DNA of 64,000 bases. Origin: Tanypteryx hageni (lineage: Eukaryota > Arthropoda > Insecta > Odonata > Petaluridae). Under the pieces are notes generated by a model that saw only the letters and a list, made by a program, of their open reading frames with translations, did no database searches and was not told the origin of the DNA. The translations under genes were made by a program, and so were the position numbers. Location of the stretch: positions 54,868,057 to 54,932,056 of the forward strand of contig CM054120.1 of the NCBI GenBank assembly GCA_028673005.1, given 5' to 3'. This document shows, in pieces, positions 36,096-46,360 of the stretch (positions are counted from its first letter, which is position 1; every line of letters begins with the position of its first letter).

Positions 36096-36854
36096 CTAGT
36101 TTCAAAGTTAATCCAAACTTTACAGCTTATGCCTGTCTGCATAGGATCTTCGGATCATATTATTCCATCAATTTTTTGCTTGGCAATCTCAACATTTGAG
36201 AGGGAGGATTTTCTTTCGGTATATCTCTTACAAGACATCTGTTGGGCAGTTTGTTACTAGCTTGGCTAGTTCCGTTCCAAACAAGGAAACATCCGTGTTC
36301 AGAAACGAGAGAGAGTGTTCTGTTACGATATTTCAGGGGTAGAATATCCGCCCGGCAAGTGGAAGACCTGGCTTCGATTCCCGGTCATAGTAGACTTTTT
36401 TCTCGTTTCATAATAATTCCCAATGTTACAGCTTATGCCTGTCCGCATAGGATTTTTGGATCATATTAATCCATCAATTTCTTATTTGGTAATCTCAACA
36501 TTTAAGATGGAGGAGTTTCTTTCGAAGTTTTTCTCAGAGGACAACTGTAGGTGCAGTTTTATACTAGCTGGGCTAGTTCCGTCCCAACCAAGGAAACAAC
36601 TGGTTTCAGAAACCAGAGAAAGTGTTCTTCTACGATAGTTAAGTGGTATAATATCTGCCCAGCATGTGGATGACTCGGGTTCGATTCCCGGTCATAGCAG
36701 ACTTTTTTCTCGTTTCAAAATTATTCCCACCTTTACAGCTTATGCCTGTCTGCGTAGGAACTTTGGATCATATCATTCCATCAATTTCTTGTTTGGCAAT
36801 CTCACCATTTGAGAGTGAGGAGTTTCTTTCGATGCATCACTTAGAGGACATCTG

Positions 36855-36894
36855 TTGGGGCAGTTTGATACTAGCTTGGCTAGTTCCGTCCCAA
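36855..36894 (+). other. Conserved linker hairpin (exemplar)
   Basis: Inner stem ACTAGC / GCTAGT with a TTG loop (36,870-36,884) inside an outer stem TTGGG (36,855-36,859) / CCCAA (36,890-36,894). The inner palindrome is found in many units. Variants ACTAGT-TTA-GCTAGT keep pairing through a G-U. Confidence 0.5.
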
Positions 36895-37616
36895 CCAATT
36901 AAACATCCGTTTTCAGAAACGAGAGAACGTATTCTGTTACGATAGTTGAGGGGTAGAATATCCGTCCGGCAATAAAAGACCCGGGTTCGATTCCTGGTCA
37001 TAGCAGTCTTTTTTCTCGATTCAAAATTATTCCCACCTTTACATCTTATGGATGTCTGCATAGGATCTTCGGATCATATTATTCAATCAATGTCTTCTTC
37101 GGCTATCTCACCATTTCAGGGAGAGGAATTTCTTTCGATGTATCTCTTAGAGGACATCTGTTAGGGCAGTTTGATACTAGCTTGGCAAGTACCGTCCCAA
37201 CCAAGAAAACATCCGTGTTTAGAAACGAGAGAAAGTGTTTTGCTACGATAGATCAGGGGTAGAATATCCTCCCGGCAAATGAACGACCCGGGTACGATTC
37301 CCGGGCAAAGCACACTTTTTTCTGGTTTCATAATTATTCCCACATTTACAGCTTACGCCTGTCTGCATAAGATCTTCGGATCATATTATTCCATCAAATT
37401 CATGTTTGGCAATCTTACCATTTGATAGGGAGGATTTTCTTTCGGTGACTCTATTAGAAGACATCTGTTGGGGCAGTTTGATACTAGTTTAGCTAGTTCC
37501 GTCCCAACCAAGGAAACAGTCGTGTTCAGAACGAGAGATAGTGTTCTGCTACGATAGTCCAGGGTTAGAATATCCGCACAGCAAGTGGAAGACCCGGGTT
37601 CGATTCCCGGTCATGG

Positions 37617-40585
37617 CAGACTTTTTTCTCGTTTCTAAATTATTCCCAAATTTATAGCTTATGCCTGTCTCCGTAGGATCTTTGGATCATATTATTTCAT
37701 CAATTTCTTGTTTGGCAATATCACCATTTGAGAGGGAGGAGTTTCTTTCGATGCATTACTTAGAGGACATCAGTTAGGGCAGTTTGATACTTGCTTGGCT
37801 AGTTTCGTTCCGAACATGGAAACATCCGTGTTCAGAAACGAGAGTAAGTGTTCTGTTACGATAGTTCAGGGGTCGAATATCCGCCCGGCAAGTGGAAGAT
37901 ATAGCTTCGATTCCCGGTATTAGTAGACTATTTTCTCGTTTCAAAATTATTTCCAATTTTACAGATTATGCCTGTCTGCATAGGATTTTTGGGTCATATT
38001 AATCCATCAATTTCTTATTTGGTAATCTCACCATTTGATAGGGAAGAGTTTCTTTCAATGTATCTCTTTGAGGACATCTGTTGGGGCAGCTTGATAATAG
38101 CTTGGCTAGTTCCGTCCCAACCAAGGAAACACTTTGGTTCAGAAACCAGAGAAAGTGTTTTTCTACGATAGTTAAGGGGTATAATATCTGCCCAGCATGT
38201 GGATGACTCGTGTTCGATTCCCGGTAATAACAGACTTTTTTCTCGTTTCAAAATTATACCCACATTTACAGCTTATGCCTGTCTGCGTAGGAACTTCGGA
38301 TCATATTATTCCATCATTTTCTTGTTTGGCAATATCACCATTTGAGAGGTAGTAGATTCTTTCGATGAATCTCTTAGGGGACAATTGTTTGGGACGTTTG
38401 ATACAAGCTTGGCTAGATTCGTCCCAACTATGGAAACAACCGGGTTCATAAACCAGAGAAAGTGTTTTTCTACGATAGTTTAGAGGTATAATATCTGCCC
38501 AGCGTGTGGAAGACCCGGGTTCGATTCCCGGTCATAGCAGACTTTTATCTCGTTTCAAAATTATTCCCACCTTTACAGCTTACGCCTGTCTGCATAAGAT
38601 CTTCGGATCATATTATTCCATCAATTTCTTCTTTTGCAATCTCACCATTCGAGAGGGAGGATTTTCTTTCGGTGAATCTATTAGAAGACATCTGTTGGGG
38701 CAGTTTGATACTAGTTTAGCTAGTTCCGTCCCAACCAAGGAAACATCCGTGTTGATAAACGACAGGAAGTTTTCTGCTGGGATAGTTCAGGCGAAGAATA
38801 TCCGCCGGCAATTGGAAGACCCGGGTTCGTTTCACGGTCATAGCATACTTTTCTCCTTTCAAAATTATTCCCACCTTTACAGCTTATGCCTGTCTGCATA
38901 GGATCTTCGGATCATATTATTCCATCAAATTCTTATTTGGTAATCTCACCATTTGAGAGGGAGGAGTTTCTTTCAATGTATCTCTTAGAGGACATCTGTT
39001 GGGGACGTTTGATACTAGCTTGGATAGTTCCGTCCCAACCAAGGAAACATCCGCGTTCAGAAACGAGAGAAAGTGTTTTTCTACGTTAGAACAGGGATAG
39101 AATATCCTACCGGCAAGTGGAATACCCGGGTTCGATTCCCGATCATAGCAGAATTTTCTCGTTTCAACATTATTCCCATATTTACAGCTTATGCCTGTCT
39201 GCATAGGATCTTCGGATCATATTATTCCATCAATTTTTGGCTTGGCAATCTCATCATTTGTGAGGGTGGATTTTCTTTCGGTGTCTATCATAGAAGACAT
39301 CTGTTGGGCAGTTTGATACTAGCTTGGCTAGTTCCGTTCCGAACAAGGAAACATCCGTGTTCAGAAACGAGAGTAAGTGTTCTGTTACGATTGTTCAGGG
39401 GTAGAATATCCGCCCGGCAAGTGGAAGATCTAGCTTCGATTCCCGGTCATAGTAGACTTTTGTCTCGTTTCAAAATTATTCCAACATTTACAGCTTATGC
39501 CTGTCTGCGTAGGATCATTGGATCATATTATTCCATCAATTTCTTGCTTGGCAATATCACCATTAGAGAGGGAGGTGTTTCTTTCGATGCATCACTTAGA
39601 GGACATCAGTTAGGGCAGTTTCATACTAGCTTGGCAAGTACTGTCCCAACCAAGGAAACATCCGTGTTTAGCAACGAGAGAAAGTGTTCAGCTACGATAG
39701 TTCATGGGTAGAATATCCTCCCGGCAAATGAAAGACCCGGGTTCGATCCCCGGGCATATTACACTTTTTTCTCGATTCAAAATTTTTCCCAAATTTACAG
39801 CTTATGGCTCTCTGCATAGGATCTTTGGATCATATTATTCTATCAATGTCTTTTTCGGCAATCTCACCATTTGAGGGAAAGGAATTTCTTTCGATGTATC
39901 TCTTAGAGGACATAAGTTAGTGTAGTTTCATACTAGCTTGGCAAGTACCGTCCCAACCAAGGAAACATCCGTGTTCAGAAACGAGAGATATTGTTCTGCT
40001 ACGATAGTTCAGGGGTAGAATATCCAACCGGCAAGTGGAAGACCCGGGATAGATTCCCGGTCATAGCATACTTTTTCTCCTTTCAATATTATTCCCACTT
40101 TTACAGCTTATGCCTGTCTGCATAGGATTTTCGGATCATATTATTCCATCAATTTCTGTTTTGGCAATCTCACCATTTGAGAGGGAGGAATTTCCTTCGA
40201 TGTATTTTTAGAAGACAACTATTGGGGACGTTTGATACTAGCTTGGCTAGTTCCATTCCGAACAAGGAAACATCCGTGTTCAGATACGAGAGATATTGTT
40301 CTGCTACGATAGTTCAGGGGTAGAACATCCGACCGGCAAGTGGAAGACCCGGGTTCGATTCCCGGTCACAGCAGACTTTTTTCTCGTTTCAAAATTATTC
40401 CCAACTTTACAGCTTATGCCTGTCTGCATAGGATCTTCGGATCATATTATTCCATCAATTTCTTGCTTGGCAATCTCACCATTTGAGAGGGAGGAATTTC
40501 TTACGTTGTATCTCTTAGAAGACATCTGTTGGGCAGTTTGATATTAGCTTGGCTAGTTCCGTTCCAAACAGGGAAACATCCGTGT
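37617..40585 (+). repeat. Higher-order repeat B, copy 3, truncated (9 units)
   Basis: Domain starts at 37855, 38162, 38469, 38776, 39080, 39384, 39691, 39998 and 40303. Around 38,420 a linker of one type is joined to the next type (CGTCCCAACTATGG), removing the unit corresponding to 31727. The last unit (40303) already belongs to the type that precedes each spacer in family C. Confidence 0.9.
40303..40373 (+). tRNA. tRNA-like element preceding spacer 1
   Basis: D-stem 3' strand GAAC makes pair 10-25 a true G-C, giving the strongest D-stem seen. Loop CCGGCAA, T-arm perfect, acceptor 3' strand TCACAGC (5 of 7). Identical domains lead into each spacer at 46,078, 52,169 and 57,954. Confidence 0.65.
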
Positions 40586-40719
40586 CAATAAAAATTTCTC
40601 CAAAAAGAACTTGTTTAATGTCCTTGGGTATAGTAATATTTGTCCCAAATTTGTCTTAGGTGCCTTTTTGGCCGCTGGAGATATTTAAGTGGTATATTAG
40701 CGGTCTTTGAATGGGCTAT

Positions 40720-41115
40720 CTAAAAGGTGGCGGACCCCCATGTCCAACCAAATGCCACCTGTCTAAATAGACGAAAAGAGCGAGGCGGGTGAGAAGGTGG
40801 TGCCTTGTTAGCCTCCCCCCGCAAGAAGAAAGTGAGTTGACCCGTGCAATGGTCCTCCAGGTGCTCCGCTCGCAGCGAGGCGTGCGGTTTACCCCTAGGT
40901 GGAATCTGGGTTCGCTCGGAAAGCCCTAACAGCTCTGGACCACATTGAATTACTGTACTTCCTTCAAAAGGGGGAGTTTTCGAACGCCAGCAAAAGCAAC
41001 GAAAGCTAGGGGAATATGATGGTTGATAGCCACTTGACATAAGCCAATGATCGATCGGTTTACTCTGCTGAGCTCCGCTGTGCTCGCTCACCTCGCTGAC
41101 TGACTGACTGGGCAC
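40720..41115 (-). other. 131-codon open frame in GC-rich part of spacer, function unknown
   Basis: ATG-initiated, Ser/Pro/Arg-rich. I recognise no domain, signal peptide or membrane segment. Open in all four spacers (46,495-46,890; 52,586-52,981; 58,371-58,766), but the copies are so alike that this is not evidence of selection. One residue alternates Ser, Cys, Ser, Cys along the array. Confidence 0.2.
40726..40759. other. Perfect two-step hairpin in spacer
   Basis: GGTGGC (40,726-40,731) pairs with GCCACC (40,754-40,759), and GGAC (40,732-40,735) with GTCC (40,742-40,745). Present in all four spacers at the same place. Possible structured RNA or DNA cruciform; no family recognised. Confidence 0.5.
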
Positions 41116-41266
41116 TCAAACTTATAAACAAACAATAGAAGCAGCAACCCAGGACCTTTTCAGGGCCACCAATGACGTGACTGGAGTAACGGCACATTTC
41201 AGGGCTACAGAGGCAGCGAAGGTCCTTCGCAAGGCAAACGCCTATAGTTGGGGTGAAGCTGAATAA
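41108..41266 (+). other. 52-codon open frame without ATG, spacer 1
   Basis: Opens after a TGA at 41,105 and ends in TAA at 41,264. The translation has a protein-like, Ala/Glu/Thr-rich look (for example EAATQDLFRATNDV and EAAKVLRKANAY) unlike the low-complexity frames of the array, but there is no start codon. It could be a captured exon fragment. It overlaps the histone-like stem-loop, so both readings cannot easily be functional. Equivalent frames at 46,883-47,041, 52,974-53,132 and 58,759-58,917. Confidence 0.3.
41152..41167 (+). other. Histone mRNA 3'-end-like stem-loop in spacer
   Basis: GGACCT-TTTC-AGGGCC forms a 6-bp stem with one A-G mismatch and a 4-nt TTTC loop, followed by ACCA. 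Size, loop and 3' flank match the metazoan replication-dependent histone stem-loop (GGYYYUUHUHARRRCC then ACCCA/ACCA), but the third stem base is A instead of a pyrimidine. Identical at 46,927, 53,018 and 58,803. No histone reading frame is visible upstream, so it may be a relic or a coincidence. Confidence 0.35.
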
Positions 41267-41540
41267 GGATAAGAAAGTTAACTCAGTTGGGTCTCCTTTA
41301 CTTACAATGGTCAACATCGCAGCTAGAATACAAAATTCAATATTCAGGTTCAAGATATGCAGGCTCAAGATCAATAGAACTCTATCAGCCTCAGGTGGTA
41401 AGCGAATACGAACAGAACTAAGGATTTTTGTAGCAGGTCATTCCAGACAAGCATGGCTCTCTGTGAGAATACTAAAAAAATTGCCCGATTTAATAGAAGA
41501 TATCTTTTTGAAAGACCTTAGGCTACTTCATCCGATTTAG
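41253..41540 (+). other. 95-codon open frame in spacer, function unknown
   Basis: ATG-initiated, Lys/Arg/Ile/Leu-rich, basic; starts within the end of the 52-codon frame. No domain recognised. Equivalent frames at 47,028-47,315, 53,119-53,406 and 58,904-59,191 differ by at most one residue. Confidence 0.2.
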
Positions 41541-41817
41541 ACGTTTATCATATGGAAGACGTAAGCTGCCGAATAAGTAAAAGCGGAAAATTTTATGAAC
41601 CATCTCATGTGGGAAACGGAAAAAAATGATCCAAATATATCAAATGGAAATATCTTTCATATACAAACATGCATATTTTGAAAAGAGTACAGAAATTCTG
41701 ATGAAAGACAAAAGGGGTCCATCGAAATGTAATTTTTCCAAAGGTGCAAAAACAATATGGCTATATAGATAGCAATATATTATTCTTTTTCGGATATGAA
41801 GTATTGAACAACTCTCT

Positions 41818-42270
41818 TACATATGGAGATATTGCACGTAAATTGATGATCAGGATAGTTCACTGAGTATTATACCCATAATACGACACACGGGAAACGG
41901 AAATGTTTCACAGCTTGCAGAGCCTATGCCCATTATCTGACTTTGTCTAAAGAAGGTGATTTACAAGAATAGGTGAATTCACAGAGAAAAGCAAAATTAT
42001 GAAGAATAAATTGAAATCTCTTTTTCCAGTTGAAGGAAAAGTAATTACGCTCTATCGCAGTATTCCTGGAATAGAGGTAGGATTGTGTATGCAATTCTCT
42101 ACGATAACAGTTCTCCAGTGTGAGAAGAATTTTTATAGATGCATTACAATTTTCTGACTACAAATTATGGGAATGGAAATTTGCAAACATCTTCAATTTT
42201 TCCGACGTGAAATAAATATTGCATGTATAAGATATTTATACTATATATATATATATATATATACCCCATA
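41818..42270 (+). repeat. Ancient internal duplication in spacer 1, left member
   Basis: Diverged direct repeat of 42,493-42,921, offset about 660-675 bp. Shared landmarks in order: TTCA(C/G)TGA, ACAAGAATAGGTGAATT versus ACAGGAATAGGTGAATT, AAATCTCTTTTT, GAGGTAGG, TAGATGCATT, ATGGGAATGGAAAT, TGAAATAAAT, GATATTTA, and a final TATACxCC. Ends in an AT dinucleotide run (42,242-42,263). Confidence 0.75.
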
Positions 42271-42492
42271 CAGGCTCATCTAAGAAAATAAATAACACGA
42301 AAAAACATTTTTTTTCAACAATATAATGCATAAAAATGCAAAAAACACTTGGAAACCTCCTCCCTTTTATAGGATGTATTCTTCTTAAATGCGCCTATTG
42401 TATCAAAAAAACCAAGTATAAGCACTCCCCTCTAAACAAACAAAAGATATACAGTTCGAAGGAAACAGGTAGGAAGGATAGATAAATTGTCT

Positions 42493-42921
42493 TTAATATG
42501 GGGAGATGGCACATGGACTGTGGATCGGGATTGTTCAGTGAATATTAAATCCATCATAGGACACAACGAAAATGGAAAGGTTGTACAAATTGGACTGCGT
42601 CTTAAGAAGCCGATTTACAGGAATAGGTGAATTAACTCAGAAAGTGAAAATAAGCAGAATAACTGGAAATCTCTTTTTTCAGCGAATGGAAAAGTAGTTG
42701 TGCTGTATCAAAATATTTCTGGAGGAGAGGTAGGTCTATGTACGCATTTCTCTATTCTAATAGATCTAGCGTTGGAGAAAAAGTTTTGTAGATGCATTGC
42801 AATTGTCAGATTCCAAAAAATGGGAATGGAAATATGCAAGCATTTTCCATTTCACAGTGGTGAAATAAATGGAAATATATTGCGTGTATATGATATTTAA
42901 ACAATATATACACCCCACAAA
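42493..42921 (+). repeat. Ancient internal duplication in spacer 1, right member
   Basis: Partner of 41,818-42,270. Much more diverged from it than the four spacers are from each other, so the duplication predates spread of the spacer. The same pair exists in each spacer. Confidence 0.75.
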
Positions 42922-43628
42922 AGCTCGAGCATCTGTTGGGGCAGTTTGATACAAGCTTGGATAGTTCCGTCCCAACCAAGGAAACATCCGTGTTCAGAAA
43001 CGAGAGAAAGTGTTCTGCTACGTTCGATCAGGGATAAAATATCCGCCCGGCAAGTGGAAGACCCGGGTTTGATTCCCGGTCATAGCACACTTTTTTCTCG
43101 TTTCAAAATTATTTTTACCTTTACAGCTTATGGATGTCTGCATAGGATCTTCGGATCATATTATTCAATAATGTCTTTTTCGGCAATCTCACCATTTGAG
43201 GGAGAGGAGTTTCTTTCGATGTATCTCTTAGAGGACATTTGTTAGGGCAGTTTGATACTAGCTTGGCAAGTACCGTCCTAAACAAGGAAACTTCCGTGTT
43301 TAGAAACGAGAGAAAGTGTTCTGCTACGATAGTTCAGGGGTAGAATATCCTCCCGGCAAATGAACGACCCGGGTACGATTTCCGGTCATAGGAGGCTTTT
43401 TTCTCGTTTCAAAATTATTCCCACCTTTACAGCTTACGCCTGCCTGCATAAGATCTTCGCATCATAATATTCCATCAATTTCTTGTTTGCCAATCTTTCT
43501 ATTTGAGAGGGAGGATTTTCTTTCGGTGAATCTATTAGAAGACATCTGTTGGGGCAGTTTGATACTAGTTTAGCTAGATCCGTCCCAACCAAGGACACAT
43601 CCGTGTTCAGAACGAGACTTACTTTTCT

Positions 43629-43699
43629 GCTACGATAGTCCAGGGGTAGAATATCCGCCCGGCAAGTGGAAGACCCGGGTTCGATTCCCGGTCATAGCA
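43629..43699 (+). tRNA. tRNA-Gly-like element, anticodon position GGC
   Basis: Acceptor 6 of 7, anticodon stem TCCGC/GTGGA 5 of 5 with one G-U, T-stem 5 of 5. One D-stem mismatch (GTCC/GAAT). Paralogues at 49,720, 55,506 and 61,590. The upstream flank is GAACGAGACTTAC rather than the usual GAAACGAGAGAAAG. Confidence 0.68.
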
Positions 43700-46077
43700 C
43701 ACTTTTTTCTCGTTTCAATAATATTTTCACCTTTACAGCATATGCCTGTCTGCAAAGGATCTTCGGATCATATTATTCCATCAATTTCTAGTTTGCCAAT
43801 CTCACCATTTGACAAGGAGGATTTTTTTCGATGTATCACTTAGAGGAAATCTGTTGGGGCAGTTTGATACTAGCGTGGCTATTTCCGTCCCAACCAAGGA
43901 TACATCCGTGTTCAGAAACGAGAGAAAGTGTTCTGCTACTTTAGATCAGGGATAGAATATCCGCCCGAAAATTGGAAGACCAGGGTTCGATTCCATATAA
44001 TAGCAGATTTTTTCGCGTTTCAAAATTTTCCCAACTTTACAGATTATGCCTGTCTGCATAGGATCTTCGAAACATATTATTCCATCAATTTCTTATTAAG
44101 CAATCTCACCATTTGAGAGGTAGTAGTTTCTTTCGTTGTATCTCTTAGAGGACATCTGTTGGGGAACTTTGATACTAGCTTGGCTAATACCGTCCCAACA
44201 AAGGAAACATCCATGTTCAGAAACGAGAGAAAGTGTTCTGCTACGACAGTTAATGGGTATAATATCCGACCGGCAAGTGGAAGACCCGGGTTCGATTCAA
44301 AGTCATAGCAGACTTTTTTCTCGTTTCAAAATTATTCCCAACTTTACAGCTTATGCCTGTCTGCATAGGATCTTCGGATCATATTATTCCATCAATTTCT
44401 GTTTTGGCAATCTCACCATTTGAGAGGGAGGATTTTCTTTCGGTGTATCTCTTAGAAGACATCTGTTGGGCAGTTTGTTACTAGCATGGCTAGTTCCGTT
44501 TCAAACAAGGAAACATCCGTGTTCAGAAACGAGAGTAAGTGTTCTGTTACGATAGTTCAGGGGTAGAATATCCGCCCGGCAAGTGGAAGACGTGGCTTCG
44601 ATTCCCGGTCATAGTAGACTTTTTTCTCGTTTCATAATAATTCCCAATTTTACAGCTTATGCCTGTCCGCATAGGATTTTTGGATCATATTAATCCATCA
44701 ATTTCTTATTTGGTAATCTCACCATTTAAGAAGGAGGAGTTTCTTTCGATGTTTTTCTTAGAGGACATCTGTAGGGGCAGTTTGATACTAGCTGGGCTAG
44801 TTCCGTCCCAACCAAGGAAACAACTGGTTTCAGAAACCAGAGAAAGTGTTCTTCTACGATAGTTAAGTGGTATAATATCTGCCCAGCATGTGGATGACTC
44901 GGGTTCGATTCCCGGTCATAGCAGACTTTTTTCTCGTTTCAAAATTATTCCCACCTTTACAGCTTATGCCTGTCTGCGTAGGAACTTTGGATTATATCAT
45001 TCCATCAATTTCTTGTTTGGCAATCTCACCATTTGAGAGTGAGGAGTTTCTTTCGATGCATCACTTAGAGGACATCTGTTGGGGCAGTTTGATACTAGCT
45101 TGGCTAGTTCCGTCCCAACCAATTAAACATCCGTTTTCAGAAACGAGAGAACGTATTCTGTTACGATAGTTGAGGGGTAGAATATCCGTCCGGCATTTAA
45201 AAGACCCGGGTTCGATTCCTGGTCATAGCAGTCTTTTTTCTCGATTCAAAATTATTCCCACCTTTACATCTTATGGATGTCTGCATAGGATCTTCGGATC
45301 ATATTATTCAATCAATGTCTTCTTCGGCTATCTCACCATTTCAGGGAGAGGAATTTCTTTCGATGTATCTCTTAGAAGACATCTGTTAGGGCAGTTTGAT
45401 ACTAGCTTGGCAAGTACCGTCCCAACCAAGAAAACATCCGTGTTTAGAAACGAGAGAAAGTGTTTTGCTACGATAGATCAGGGGTAGAATATCCTCCCGG
45501 CAAATGAACGACCCGGGTACGATTCCCGGGCAAAGCACACTTTTTTCTGGTTTCATAATTATTCCCACATTTACAGCTTACGCCTGTCTGCATAAGATCT
45601 TCGGATCATATTATTCCATCAAATTCATGTTTGGCAATCTTACCATTTGATAGGGAGGATTTTCTTTCGGTGACTCTATTAGAAGACATCTGTTGGGGCA
45701 GTTTGATACTAGTTTAGCTAGTTCCGTCCCAACCAAGGAAACAGTCGTGTTCAGAACGAGAGATAGTGTTCTGCTACGATAGTCCAGGGTTAGAATATCC
45801 GCACAGCAAGTGGAAGACCCGGGTTCGATTCCCGGTCATAGCACACTTTTTCTCGTTTCAAAATTATTTTCACCTTTACAGCATATTCCTGTCTGCAAAG
45901 GATCTTCGGATCATATTATTCCATCAATTTCTTGTTTGGCAATCTCACCATTTGACAAGGAGGATTTTTTTCGATGTATCTCCTAGAGGACATCTGTTAG
46001 GGCAGTTTGATACTAGCGTGGCTAGTTCCGTCCAAACCAAGGATACATCCGTGTTAAGAAACCAGAGAATGTGTTCT

Positions 46078-46148
46078 GCTACGATAGTTCAGGGGTAGAA
46101 CATCCGACCGGCAAGTGGAAGACCCGGGTTCGATTCCCGGTCACAGCA
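46078..46148 (+). tRNA. tRNA-like element preceding spacer 2
   Basis: Same domain as at 40,303, including the GAAC D-stem strand. The upstream flank differs (AAACCAGAGAATG), so only the domain and downstream part were homogenised. Confidence 0.65.
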
Positions 46149-46360
46149 GACTTTTTTCTCGTTTCAAAATTATTCCCAACTTTACAGCTTATGCCTGTCT
46201 GCATAGGATCTTCGGATCATATTATTCCATCAATTTCTTGCTTGGCAATCTCACCATTTGAGAGGGAGGAATTTCTTACGTTGTATCTCTTAGAAGACAT
46301 CTGTTGGGCAGTTTGATATTAGCTTGGCTAGTTCCGTTCCAAACAGGGAAACATCCGTGT

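Larger units (their letters stand above)
30876..37616 (+). repeat. Higher-order repeat B, copy 2 (22 units)
   Basis: Domain starts at 31114, 31422, 31727, 32034, 32341, 32645, 32949, 33256, 33563, 33868, 34173, 34480, 34784, 35091, 35395, 35710, 36016, 36322, 36629, 36936, 37242 and 37548. Near-identical to copy 1 with scattered substitutions. It is about 306 bp shorter, which is one unit. Confidence 0.92.
40586..42929. repeat. 2.35-kb non-tRNA spacer, copy 1
   Basis: Single-sequence block inserted in the array. Left edge follows CATCCGTGT; right edge is CTCGAG before CATCTGTTGG. The left 0.7 kb is GC-richer with hairpins and a histone-type stem-loop; the right 1.6 kb is AT-rich. No transposase, reverse transcriptase, terminal inverted repeat or LTR is visible. 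Flanks carry an imperfect 63-64-bp direct duplication of unit sequence (40,523-40,585 and 42,930-42,993). This copy lacks 14 bp (near 42,467) present in the other three. Confidence 0.9.
42930..46360 (+). repeat. Family C unit block 1 (11 units)
   Basis: Domain starts at 43017, 43323, 43629, 43935, 44240, 44546, 44853, 45160, 45467, 45773 and 46078. Compared with block 2 one unit is missing: a linker ending in ATTATTTTTACC joins directly to the TTATGGATGTCTGC linker near 43,120. Confidence 0.92.

Noticed and set aside
39073..39711. 212-codon open frame, the longest in the window, and many 60-146-codon frames in the array
   Set aside because: They run through tRNA-like domains and linkers of successive units in rotating frames, with recurring fragments of the repeat. 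They reflect repeat sequence lacking stops rather than genes.
1..40585. CRISPR-like array
   Set aside because: The period is ~306 bp with conserved sequence throughout; there are no short repeats separated by unique spacers, and the promoter elements are eukaryotic Pol III type.
40830..40870. U1 or U2 snRNA-like words (GAGTTGACCC, TGCAATGG, CCTCCAGG)
   Set aside because: The words are not in snRNA order or spacing and no Sm site or 5' end is recognisable; treated as coincidence.
42242..42263. AT dinucleotide run as a regulatory TATA cluster
   Set aside because: Its length varies between spacer copies as expected of a microsatellite, with no associated start site visible.
40586..42929. Spacer as an LTR element or DNA transposon
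   Set aside because: No terminal inverted repeats, no long terminal repeats, no short exact target duplication and no transposase or polymerase motifs. The 63-64-bp flanking duplication is imperfect and fits unequal exchange equally well.
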